Shown: piece after piece, positions 1-5,587 of the stretch | Layout of the letters: the number at the start of each line of letters is the position of its first letter | Position numbering within the stretch: position 1 is the stretch's first letter | Notes under the pieces: generated by a model | Told to the model about the DNA's origin: nothing | The model's input: only the letters and a program-made list of their open reading frames with translations | The model's database searches: none | Assembly: GCA_021812735.1 (NCBI GenBank) | Contig: JAKAMV010000209.1 | Span: 1-11,907 of the forward strand | Source of the DNA: Chloroflexota bacterium | GTDB taxonomy: Bacteria; Chloroflexota; Limnocylindria; Limnocylindrales; CSP1-4 | DNA: 11,907 nt | Reading direction: 5' to 3' | Made by a program: the position numbers and the translations under genes

Positions 1-150
1 AGACAGCGAGGCGACCATCGCAACGAGGGCCCCGCCGAGGCCGCCCGCGATCGCTGCCGCCGCGCCGCCGCCCGGCGTGGGCTCCCCTGATGCCAGAGCT
101 GAGATGAACTGGTCGACCGTCTGGTCCCGGAAGCGTTCGTTCGTATCCAC
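1..150 (-). CDS. Cyclodeaminase/cyclohydrolase family protein, N-terminal part (runs off left edge)
   Basis: Only the first 50 codons are in the window. Read on the minus strand from GTG at 150, the product has an N-terminal helix (FRDQTVDQFISALAS) followed by PTPGGGAAAAIAGGLGGAL and a VAMVAS segment. The PTPGGG-x-AA-x-AG-LG pattern is the hallmark start of the FtcD C-terminal cyclodeaminase / FchA methenyl-tetrahydrofolate cyclohydrolase family, cytosolic enzymes of one-carbon folate metabolism. The start is the first GTG in frame; no ATG or GTG lies in frame just upstream. A GGAGGT lies about 20 nt before it, too far for normal spacing, so the start is tentative. The gene follows the DUF6504-like gene on the same strand after 169 bp. 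Whether it is a stand-alone cyclohydrolase, a cyclodeaminase or part of a fusion cannot be told from this fragment. Confidence 0.75.
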   Translation of the reverse strand, partial: MDTNERFRDQTVDQFISALASGEPTPGGGAAAAIAGGLGGALVAMVASLS

Positions 151-319
151 GTGCCGATTGTAGGGAGCCGACCTCCATGGCAGTCGGGCCGTTCGGCCGG
201 GACGCGCCCGCGAGAGCGCGTTGAGTGGCCCGCGGGGCGAGCGCTGTTGGTGCCCGCCCCGCAGTCGGCTTTGGGGGTCCGCGAGGAGGAGTCTCGGCCC
301 CCGCGTGTGGTGCGCGGCC

Positions 320-589
320 TCACGCCGCCTGGGCGAGCCCGTCCAGCGCCTCGATCGTCCAGCGGCGCGAGCGGTGGGCGAACATGAGTGCGAGGCGGAG
401 GCTGGGCGTGTCGACCTCGAACACGGTGCGCGGCCCGGTGATCGCCGGGTAGGCGCGCCGCTCGTCGCGGACGGCGACGAGCCGCGTGACGGGGAGGCGC
501 TCTTGGCCCCAGGTGATCTCCCGGGGCAGGCCATTGAACCGACCGGTGCGCACCTGGACCTGGACCGGTGCGACGCGAACCATCGCCAT
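320..589 (-). CDS. Small DUF6504-like protein under its own SOS promoter
   Basis: The gene encodes 89 residues starting MAMVRVAPVQVQV. The start is ATG 589, because AAGGAG sits 8 nt upstream; a longer frame from ATG 661 would begin inside a LexA operator and has no Shine-Dalgarno. The product looks like a small beta-rich domain: a PVQV-x-V strand, then G-x-PREITW, a basic stretch (VRDERRAYP), GPR-x-VFEV-DT and a final RRWTIEALD strand. This layout (P-x-x-I-x-W early, a Trp-containing final strand) resembles DUF6504, small proteins of unknown function often found beside Y-family polymerase genes; I assign it by pattern only. There is no signal peptide or membrane segment. It lies 107 bp downstream of dinB on the same strand. 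Two LexA boxes and a sigma-70-type promoter precede it, so DNA damage should induce it independently of dinB. A role in translesion synthesis or damage tolerance is inference from context. Confidence 0.7.
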   Translation of the reverse strand: MAMVRVAPVQVQVRTGRFNGLPREITWGQERLPVTRLVAVRDERRAYPAITGPRTVFEVDTPSLRLALMFAHRSRRWTIEALDGLAQAA

Positions 590-646
590 CGTGCTGTCTC
601 CTTTGACTTCGGCGGGGTCGTCGCCACCCGGGGGCACGTCCGGATG

Positions 647-660
647 CGAACGGATGTTCA
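647..660 (-). promoter_or_regulatory. LexA operator 2 (SOS box) of the DUF6504-like gene
   Basis: CGAACGGATGTTCA on the plus strand has both half-sites intact (GAAC-N4-GTTC) and 13 of 14 bases of the extended palindrome. It lies just downstream of the predicted transcription start, with its centre 33 bp from the centre of operator 1. That is about three helical turns, which would allow two LexA dimers to sit on one face of the DNA. Confidence 0.75.
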
Positions 661-672
661 TTTGAGTCGAAC

Positions 673-700
673 ACTAGACCGAACAGGCGTTCGATGTCAA
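673..700 (-). promoter_or_regulatory. SOS promoter of the DUF6504-like gene (-35/-10)
   Basis: Read on the minus strand: TTGACA at 700-695, a 16-bp spacer, and TCTAGT at 678-673. The spacer is filled by a perfect LexA box. The layout is the same as in the lexA promoter, with 25 of 28 positions identical from -35 to -10. The -35 hexamer contains the TGA stop codon of dinB (699-697), so the promoter is embedded in the end of that gene. Confidence 0.8.
680..693 (-). promoter_or_regulatory. LexA operator 1 (SOS box) of the DUF6504-like gene
   Basis: CGAACAGGCGTTCG on the plus strand matches the Gram-positive-type SOS consensus CGAAC-N4-GTTCG exactly. It lies between the -35 and -10 hexamers, so bound LexA would block RNA polymerase directly. 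Confidence 0.85.
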
Positions 701-1995
701 GCGTCGTCGAGGGCATCCTCGTCGAGGTCCGCGACAGCTTCGGTGTCACGGTCCACGGGCGGCCGGCGTGAGTCCGGATCCTGTTCCTCCACGTGGACCG
801 GCTTCATCGGGTCCCGCTCGAACGGCTCCGGCACGTGCGTCCGCACCAGTCGTGCCCTGGTCACCGCCCGGCTCCCGTACTTGGAGCGGATCCGATCGAG
901 CGCCTCGGCTGCCGCGTGGCGGCGGGGGTCCTCGGCCGCGTCGAACAAGGCCAGCTGTTCGCGGTCGCGGAAGTTGGACGCCGTCACGCCCACCAGCCGG
1001 ATCCTCTGCCCGTGCAGCTCGCGCCGCAGCAGGCTGACCGCAGCCTCGTAGATCGGTTCCGTGAGGTCGGCCGGCGTCTCGAGGCTGGTCTGGCGGGTGA
1101 TCGTCCGGAAGGCCGAGTCGCGCAGCTTGAGCGTGATCGTGACCGCGCGGATGCCCGACGCGCGCAGCCGCCCGGCCACGCCGTCGGCCATGCCCAGCAG
1201 TGTCCGCTCGATCGCCTCCCGGTCGGCCGTGTCGCGGTCGAAGGTGTGCTCGTGGCCGATCGACTTGGCCGGCTCGCCGCCCGCGACTGGGTCCGGGTCC
1301 ACGCCGTGCGCCCTGGCCACGAGGGACGCCCCGTGCTTGCCCAGCCGGCGCTCGAGGGCGTCGGGCGGCAGCGCCGCGAGGTCGCCGATCGTCCGGACGC
1401 CGAACTCCGCCAGCGCCGCCGCCGTCTTCTCGCCCACGCCCCACAGGCGCGAGATCGCCAGCGGCGCCAAGAACGCGGCCTCCTCGCCGGGCGGCACCAC
1501 CACGAGCCCGTCGGGCTTGCGCAGGTCCGACGCCACCTTGGCCACCAGCTTGGTCGCGGCCACGCCCACCGAGACCGTCAGGGTCACCTCGTCGTGGACG
1601 GCGGCCTTGATCGTCCGCGCGATCGCCTCGCCGTCGCCGAACAGCGCGCGCGAGGCGGTGACGTCGAGGAATGCCTCGTCGATCGAGACCGGCTGCACCT
1701 GGGGGGTGAACCGGCGCAGGATCGCCATCACCTTGCGGCTCTCCGACTGGTACTTGCGCCCGTCCACCGGCAGGAAGATCCCCTGCGGGCACAGGCGCCC
1801 CGCGGTCCGCAGCGGCATTGCGGAGTGAACGCCGAACTTGCGCGCCTCGTAGCTCGCAGTGCTGACCACCCCGCGCTGGTCGGGGCCGCCGCCGCCGACG
1901 ATCACGGGCTTGCCCCGCAACTCCGGGTGGTCTCGCTGCTCCACGGCCGCGAAGAACGCGTCCAGGTCCACGTGCAGGATCGTGCGGCTGCTCAC
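697..1995 (-). CDS. dinB: DNA polymerase IV (Y-family translesion polymerase)
   Basis: The product is a 432-residue Y-family DNA polymerase that copies past damaged bases. The palm/finger region carries HVDLDAFF near the start (catalytic Asp10, with Phe15 at the steric-gate position that excludes ribonucleotides) and SIDEAFLDV at 104-112 (catalytic Asp106 and Glu107). A helix-hairpin-helix region follows (WGVGEKTAAAL, 185-195), and the little-finger domain occupies roughly 245-345. QLALF at 347-351 is a beta-clamp binding motif. About 80 further residues form a charged tail, longer than in E. coli DinB (351 residues). The start is GTG 1995, giving SSRTILHVD as expected; the Shine-Dalgarno (CGGAG) is weak and distant. 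I see no LexA box in the 200 bp upstream, so SOS control of dinB itself is not evident, unlike its downstream neighbour. All catalytic residues are present. Confidence 0.96.
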   Translation of the reverse strand: MSSRTILHVDLDAFFAAVEQRDHPELRGKPVIVGGGGPDQRGVVSTASYEARKFGVHSAMPLRTAGRLCPQGIFLPVDGRKYQSESRKVMAILRRFTPQVQPVSIDEAFLDVTASRALFGDGEAIARTIKAAVHDEVTLTVSVGVAATKLVAKVASDLRKPDGLVVVPPGEEAAFLAPLAISRLWGVGEKTAAALAEFGVRTIGDLAALPPDALERRLGKHGASLVARAHGVDPDPVAGGEPAKSIGHEHTFDRDTADREAIERTLLGMADGVAGRLRASGIRAVTITLKLRDSAFRTITRQTSLETPADLTEPIYEAAVSLLRRELHGQRIRLVGVTASNFRDREQLALFDAAEDPRRHAAAEALDRIRSKYGSRAVTRARLVRTHVPEPFERDPMKPVHVEEQDPDSRRPPVDRDTEAVADLDEDALDDA

Positions 1996-2209
1996 GCCCG
2001 CGATTCTCCGCCCGACCGTGACGCCGGCGTGTCACGAGACGGACACCGCGGCCGGATCAGCTGCGCCGGGCCCGGGACCGAACGCTCAGCTCGCGTCGAC
2101 CTCCAGCCGCGTCGCGGCCCGCGCTCCGCTGATGGCCGCGTCAATGGCGTCGAGTCGGGGCGCCTCCACGGGCGCCACGAGCCGTCGTGCCGACCCGTCG
2201 GCCGTGGTC

Positions 2210-2716
2210 TCAGAACGCCCAGTGGCCGATCACGAACAGCGTGGTGCACAGCCCGAGCAGCAGGGTGGAGGCCGCGACGACCGCTGCGCCGCCAGCCCTC
2301 CGGGATGCTGCGCCAACGGCGAGGAACACCGGGAACACGCCGAGCGCGTAGCGCGGCACGCTGATGGGCCAGCTGAGCGAGGCGAACGAGACCAGGCTGA
2401 TGGCCGCGTACACCGCGTAGCTCGGTCGGGCGTGGCGGCTCGCGAGGCTCCACACCGTGGCGCCGGCCAGGGCCAGGAAGGCGAGGAGGGGCGCGAGGTA
2501 GACCGTCGCCCAGAACTCCCCGAGCGGGTACGACGTGAGGCCCGACCACAGGCCGCCCAGGGCCTGCCAGGGCATCACGTTCACGATCTGGAACCTGTCG
2601 CGCTGGACCCCGACGAAGTAGAGCGGGCTCCCAAACCACAGGTAGTTGACGGCCAGGTAGCCGACCAGACCGAACGCGATCACGAGGACCCATCCGAAGT
2701 CGAGCTGGGTCGCTGT
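2210..2716 (-). pseudogene. PIG-V-like mannosyltransferase, 5'-truncated remnant (C-terminal part)
   Basis: The open frame of about 168 residues is rich in membrane helices and matches the C-terminal half of bacterial PIG-V-like GT-C mannosyltransferases, which use lipid-linked sugar donors at the membrane. Visible hallmarks are GYLAVNYLWFGSPLYF, a loop with WSGLTSYPLGEFW, the SVPRYALGVFPVF segment typical of the family's late helices, and a terminal helix ending in FVIGHWAF. The first half (about 200 residues with the catalytic luminal loop) is missing. Upstream of TQLDFGWVL the frame meets a TGA at 2719-2717, where the sequence changes to an unrelated fragment on the other strand. A start at GTG 2683 would give 157 residues, but this is almost certainly not a functional enzyme. 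It lies upstream of dinB with a 214-bp gap that holds no convincing gene. Confidence 0.7.
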
Positions 2717-2835
2717 TCACCAACGCGGGGGGCGTAGCGGACTCGCTCCACAGCCTCACCATCTGGACCCAGACGTCAGGCGCGACGCAAGTCTCCGCGC
2801 CCCTGACCTACGTCGGCTGGATGGGGCAGGAGGAG
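2707..2835 (+). pseudogene. Fragment of a membrane glycosyltransferase (Agl23/TIGR03663-like), plus-strand piece
   Basis: The plus-strand reading GSLFTNAGGVADSLHSL, then TIWTQTSGATQV and APLTYVGWM resembles the luminal-loop-to-helix region of GT39-like proteins in the Agl23/TIGR03663 group (FFTNP-x-G-x-x-D-x-L followed by an aromatic WYYY-like step). It has no start, no downstream continuation and no Shine-Dalgarno. It ends where the sequence switches to minus-strand pieces that look like the next part of the same protein. I read it as gene debris; the family call is from memory of the pattern. Confidence 0.45.
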
Positions 2836-3140
2836 CTGCGAGTAGGCGAGGAGCAGCCCGGTGGCCCAGGCCGCGGCGAAGATCGCGAACCGGCTTCGTC
2901 CCTCCCACGCGACCCATGCGGAGCCGGCGAGGCCGAATCACGAGGATCGGGGAACCAGCCCGTTGAGGATGAGCCAGGGCGTCTTGTAGCCGATCAGCGC
3001 GTGGCGGCGCCGGTGAACGGGCGCGATGCGGGGGGCGCGCCGGGGTCATACCAGTAGGTGGCGACGGCGCCCCCGAGCGCGGCCACGACGAGGACCGCGA
3101 GCGCGGAGATCACCGCGCTCGCCTTCGGGAGCCCAACGCC
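2836..3140 (-). pseudogene. Scrambled, frameshifted pieces of a membrane glycosyltransferase (Agl23/TIGR03663-like)
   Basis: On the minus strand three pieces follow each other. The first is a membrane helix (ALAVLVVAALGGAVATYWY) ending at a TGA at 2996-2994. The second, in another frame, is ALIGYKTPWLILNGLVP, which ends at a TGA near 2938. The third, in a third frame, is FGLAGSAWVAWEGRSRF followed by AIFAAAWATGLLLAYS, which ends at a TGA near 2779. The GYKTPWLILN motif and the WATGLLLAYS helix are characteristic of Agl23-type glycosyltransferases, where the AYS helix normally comes directly before YKTPW. Here the order is reversed and every piece is in a different frame, so the locus cannot make an intact protein. 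Together with the fragment at 2707-2835 it is the remains of one rearranged gene, or less likely an assembly artefact. Confidence 0.5.
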
Positions 3141-3151
3141 GAGGGTTGGGC
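3131..3151 (-). terminator. Hairpin after rplI, probable terminator
   Basis: GCCCAAC (3131-3137) and GTTGGGC (3145-3151) form a perfect 7-bp stem with a 7-nt loop, starting 7 nt beyond the rplI stop codon. There is no clear T-run after it, as is common in GC-rich genomes, so it may act as a weak or assisted terminator. Confidence 0.5.
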
Positions 3152-3158
3152 GGCGCGA

Positions 3159-3605
3159 TCAGCCCTTGGGCTCGACGACAATCGTGACCTCGGGTGTCAT
3201 GCCCGAGAGCACCTTGACGGCCACCTTGTACGTGCCCAGCGACTTGATCGGGCTGTCGAGCTCGATCTTGTGCTTGTCCACCACGATCCCGCGGCGGCCG
3301 AGCGCCTCCGCGATGTCCTGGTTGTTGATGGAGCCGTAGAGCTTGCCGCCCTCGCCCACCTTCACGCCCATCGTGAGCGTGGTGGAGGCGATACGAGTTG
3401 CCGCGATCTCGGCCTCCTCGCGCTCGCGCTTCCGCTTCTCCTCGCGCGACGCGATGTCGTGCTGATACGCGCGGAAGGCGCCACCGGACGCAGACACGGC
3501 GAGCTTCTGCGGGATGAGGAAGTTCTGGGCGTACCCGTCCGCGACGTTCTTCATCTCGCCCGACTTGCCGAGCTTCGCGACGTCCTTCGTCAGGATCACC
3601 TTCAC
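3159..3605 (-). CDS. rplI: 50S ribosomal protein L9
   Basis: The product is 148 residues, the usual length for L9, which binds 23S rRNA at the base of the L1 stalk. The N-terminal domain begins VKVILTKDVAKLGKSGEMKNV and contains the family signature GYAQNFLIPQKLA (24-36). A long charged central helix follows (REEKRKREREEAEIA, about 54-68), then the C-terminal domain with GKLYGSINNQDIAEAL (87-102) and K-x-IELDSPIKSLG. The start is GTG 3605, with AGGAGGG ending 9 nt upstream; the much longer open frame upstream is spurious. The gene lies 14 nt after the DUF1232 gene, and that gene's stop codon is part of the rplI Shine-Dalgarno (TAGGAGGG), so the two are surely co-transcribed and perhaps translationally coupled. 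The usual rpsF-ssb-rpsR partners are not in the window. Confidence 0.97.
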   Translation of the reverse strand: MKVILTKDVAKLGKSGEMKNVADGYAQNFLIPQKLAVSASGGAFRAYQHDIASREEKRKREREEAEIAATRIASTTLTMGVKVGEGGKLYGSINNQDIAEALGRRGIVVDKHKIELDSPIKSLGTYKVAVKVLSGMTPEVTIVVEPKG

Positions 3606-3619
3606 GCGATCGAACCCTC

Positions 3620-4069
3620 CTAGTTGTTGATCCAGCCTCGGAGCCGCGGCCCGAGCTGACTGTGGCGCAGGGCATCCCCTGCGAACGACACGGCGTCCGG
3701 CAGGCGGCGAACGATACGCCGCAACGGCGCCGGCGTGAAGCGCCGGATGCGCCGGACATCCTCCTCGAACGCCCGGCGGTCCACGCTGAGCGCCTCGAGC
3801 TTCTCGTCCAGGACGTCGTCCGGGACGCCGTCGAGGAACAGGTCGATGGCGAGCACCACCACGATCAGGTCGTCGAGCCCGCCGATCACCGGCAGGTCGT
3901 CGGGGACCAGGTCGCGCCCCACCACGAGATAGCCGGCCGCCGCCGCCAGTGCCGCCTTGCGGGGCATCGGCGTGCGGTCGTCGAGAAGCAGGTCCACAAG
4001 CAGCCGACCGTACTGCGGGGCCCGACTGGCGATCGGCAGCAGAGCCGCCCAGCCGAGCAGGCGTTGCAC
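3620..4069 (-). CDS. DUF1232 (YkvA-like) membrane protein
   Basis: The predicted product has 149 residues. Its core at about 38-80 carries the DUF1232 signature: a helix (AALAAAAGYLVVG), then RDLVPDDLPVIGGLDDLIVV and a second helix ending IDLFLDGVP. This matches the family pattern Y-x2-x-P-D-L-I-P-D-x2-P-x-I-G-x2-DD. The function of the family is unknown; it is usually a small membrane-associated protein. The C-terminal 60 residues are charged and basic. I chose GTG 4069 because AGGGGG lies 9 nt upstream; GTG 4075 in the same frame is the alternative. Extension further upstream would give an arginine/serine-rich, non-conserved segment and is rejected. It is the first gene of a two-gene unit with rplI and is divergent from lexA. 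Confidence 0.8.
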   Translation of the reverse strand: MQRLLGWAALLPIASRAPQYGRLLVDLLLDDRTPMPRKAALAAAAGYLVVGRDLVPDDLPVIGGLDDLIVVVLAIDLFLDGVPDDVLDEKLEALSVDRRAFEEDVRRIRRFTPAPLRRIVRRLPDAVSFAGDALRHSQLGPRLRGWINN

Positions 4070-4235
4070 GCCCACGCGCCCCCTGTCGCCTGATCGACGG
4101 TCCCGCCGGGTCTCGCGGTCCGCCCGCGACGCTCGAGCCACCCTGCTCCTCACACGCACCCGACGGCGCCGCAGCGCGGAGCCGGGGAGCAGGAATGGTA
4201 GCACCCGGGTCCGGTCCCACACGCGCGCGCGGTTT

Positions 4236-4269
4236 GCGCGGGGAGGCGATGTCGCGCGGGGAGGCGATG
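4236..4269. repeat. Tandem 16-bp direct repeat upstream of lexA
   Basis: GCGCGGGGAGGCGATG occurs at 4236-4251 and again at 4254-4269, an 18-bp period. It lies about 35 bp upstream of the lexA -35 hexamer. It could be a binding site or a simple slippage duplication; nothing in the sequence decides. Confidence 0.6.
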
Positions 4270-4304
4270 GTCGCCGCTGCGCCCTCCGACGGACTCGTTC
4301 GCAG

Positions 4305-4332
4305 TTGACATCGAACGTCCGTTCGGTATAGT
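4305..4332 (+). promoter_or_regulatory. lexA promoter (-35/-10) with embedded SOS box
   Basis: Consensus TTGACA at 4305-4310, a 16-bp spacer and TATAGT at 4327-4332, followed 24 bp later by the lexA GTG start with GAAGGAG 6 nt before it. The spacer is filled by a LexA box, so the promoter is built for autorepression. Confidence 0.88.
4312..4325 (+). promoter_or_regulatory. LexA operator (SOS box) of lexA
   Basis: CGAACGTCCGTTCG is an exact match to CGAAC-N4-GTTCG, lying between the -35 and -10 hexamers. This is standard negative autoregulation of lexA. Confidence 0.92.
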
Positions 4333-4356
4333 AGGCGCAACTCGAAGGAGAGCACC

Positions 4357-5007
4357 GTGACCCGTCACGACGCCGAACGCAAGCGCAAGATCCTGGATGT
4401 GATCGCGGGCACAATTCGTGCCCGCGGGTTCCCGCCGTCCGTCCGCGAGATCGCCAAGGCGGTCGGCCTGGCATCCACCTCTGCGGTGCACCACCACCTC
4501 CAGATCCTCGAGAAGGAGGGTTACCTGGAGCGCGGCGCAGCCCAGTCGCGCGCCATCCGCCTGACGCCCACCGCGGCACTGATGCTGGGCCTCTCGAGCG
4601 AGCTGACCCCGCAGGCGATGCCCAGTGAGTCGTTCGCCCTGCCCGTGATCGGTGAGATCGCCGCCGGCGGTCCCATCGAGGCGTACCAAGACGCGTCGGA
4701 GACGCTCGCCGTGCCGGACGTGCTGGCGGCCGGTGGGGACGCCTACGTCCTTCGCGTGCGCGGAGACTCAATGATCGAGGCGCACATCGCGGACGGCGAC
4801 TATGTGGTGATCCGCCCGCAGGAGACCGCCAGAGACGGCGACATCGTCGTGGCCCAGGTGGAGGAGAACGCGGTCACCCTCAAGCGCTTCTTCCGAGAGA
4901 AGGACCGCGTCCGCCTGCAGCCCGCGAACCAGAACTACGCGCCGCAGTTCTACCCGTCGGTGCGCATCCAGGGGAAGCTGATCGGCGTCATCCGCCGCCT
5001 GGACTGA
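4357..5007 (+). CDS. lexA: LexA repressor (SOS regulator, self-cleaving)
   Basis: A 216-residue repressor-protease, typical length for the Gram-positive-type LexA. The N-terminal winged helix-turn-helix (about 1-70) includes FPPSVREIAKAVGLAS and the SAVHHHLQILEKEGYLER recognition/wing segment. The peptidase S24 domain follows. The Ala103-Gly104 cleavage bond lies in GEIAAGGPI, the catalytic serine is Ser138 in GDSMIEAHI, and the catalytic lysine is Lys176 in AVTLKRFF. All elements needed for RecA-stimulated self-cleavage are present. The start is GTG 4357 with GAAGGAG 6 nt upstream. It is controlled by its own LexA box. A near-identical promoter drives the DUF6504-like gene at 320-589, a likely member of the same regulon. 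Confidence 0.97.
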   Translation: MTRHDAERKRKILDVIAGTIRARGFPPSVREIAKAVGLASTSAVHHHLQILEKEGYLERGAAQSRAIRLTPTAALMLGLSSELTPQAMPSESFALPVIGEIAAGGPIEAYQDASETLAVPDVLAAGGDAYVLRVRGDSMIEAHIADGDYVVIRPQETARDGDIVVAQVEENAVTLKRFFREKDRVRLQPANQNYAPQFYPSVRIQGKLIGVIRRLD

Positions 5008-5129
5008 CCCGCCGATCGAGGCCAGCGACAGCCGGCGTCCATTGCGGCGGGGCGTCACTGAGCCGATGCGCGGCATCGCGCGGCTGCGGTCTTGCCAGCG
5101 GGCGCCCGGGAGCCTCTGGAGCTGCGCCT

Positions 5130-5353
5130 GCGCCCGCCCGGCGGGCGCTCCGGCGCGCGGCCGGCGAAGTCGGCGCCCCTCGCAAATGCATGCGCCCGCC
5201 CGGCGGGCACTCCGGCGCATGTGCCCGTGCAGCGGGCGCTCCGGCGCGCAGCCGGGCCCCGCACGCCAGATTCTGCCTGCGCCCAGTGCACGACCTGCCC
5301 GTCCAGAGGTCACGTGCAATGCAGTGCCCGCCTGGCGGGCAACGCTCCTGGGG
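5130..5353. repeat. Four-copy family of GC-rich hairpin repeats
   Basis: Related units start near 5130, 5192, 5221 and 5324. Each holds a GCCCG...CGGGC hairpin followed by a conserved CTCC element, mostly GCTCCGGCGCG. Copy 1 is a perfect palindrome, GCGCCCGCC-C-GGCGGGCGC (5130-5148). Copy 2 repeats it with one mismatch (5192-5210) and is itself enclosed by ATGCGCC/GGCGCAT arms (5190-5196, 5214-5220). Copy 3 keeps the stem GCCCG/CGGGC with loop TGCAG (5223-5237). Copy 4 has TGCCCGCC-T-GGCGGGCA (5325-5341). Spacing is irregular. It resembles REP-like palindromic repeats; no transposase is nearby. Confidence 0.7.
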
Positions 5354-5414
5354 GTCGACGGCGCGGGCGGCGCGGGCGGCGCCCGCGATGCGGGGCGTGT
5401 CGACGGCGCGGGCG
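5354..5414. repeat. Direct 16-bp repeat pair with GGCGCGGGC tandem units
   Basis: GTCGACGGCGCGGGCG occurs at 5354-5369 and 5399-5414, 45 bp apart. Between them GGCGCGGGC is repeated and then inverted as GGCGCCCGCG. It seems to be simple-sequence expansion next to the hairpin family. Confidence 0.55.
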
Positions 5415-5587
5415 TGCGGCGTGGTGCCAGTGCATGCGACGCGCCTGCGTGCATCAGCCGCTCGTCCACAATTGCGTCCACAGGCTGGCGTGTTTCGCGC
5501 CGAGCGTCGGGGATAAGACCCTAGGCGTGGCGCAGCCCCCGCCGTGACACTCAACCTGTCATTCCCACCGCCCAGACTCAGGACCGC

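Larger units (their letters stand above)
5008..5587. other. Gene-free, repeat-rich lexA-dnaB intergenic region
   Basis: About 580 bp without a credible gene. Long open frames cross it on both strands, but they are low-complexity Arg/Ala/Gly/Pro translations of GC-rich repeats without family features or ribosome binding sites. The left two thirds hold hairpin repeats (5130-5353) and a GGCGCGGGC-rich stretch (5354-5414). The right end has two TCCACA-core motifs and a GGATAA motif ahead of dnaB. No clear dnaB promoter could be picked out. Confidence 0.6.

Noticed and set aside
590..661. N-terminal extension of the DUF6504-like protein to ATG 661
   Set aside because: The ATG lies inside a LexA operator and has no Shine-Dalgarno, whereas ATG 589 has AAGGAG at ideal spacing.
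2086..2209. Minus-strand frame of about 40 codons with coding-like third positions, ending at a TGA at 2088-2086
   Set aside because: It has no ATG or GTG with a ribosome binding site and no recognisable family; it may be the 3' end of a lost gene but cannot be supported as one.
793..2364. A 523-codon plus-strand open frame opposite dinB
   Set aside because: It is the antisense shadow of a confident gene in GC-rich DNA; the translation is Arg/Pro/His/Gln-rich without any family feature.
5130..5353. CRISPR array
   Set aside because: Units are irregularly spaced (29 to about 100 bp), diverged and strongly self-complementary, with no uniform spacers and no cas genes.
5008..5587. Replication origin between lexA and dnaB
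   Set aside because: Only two or three weak DnaA-like motifs, no AT-rich stretch, and no dnaA, dnaN or gyrase genes.
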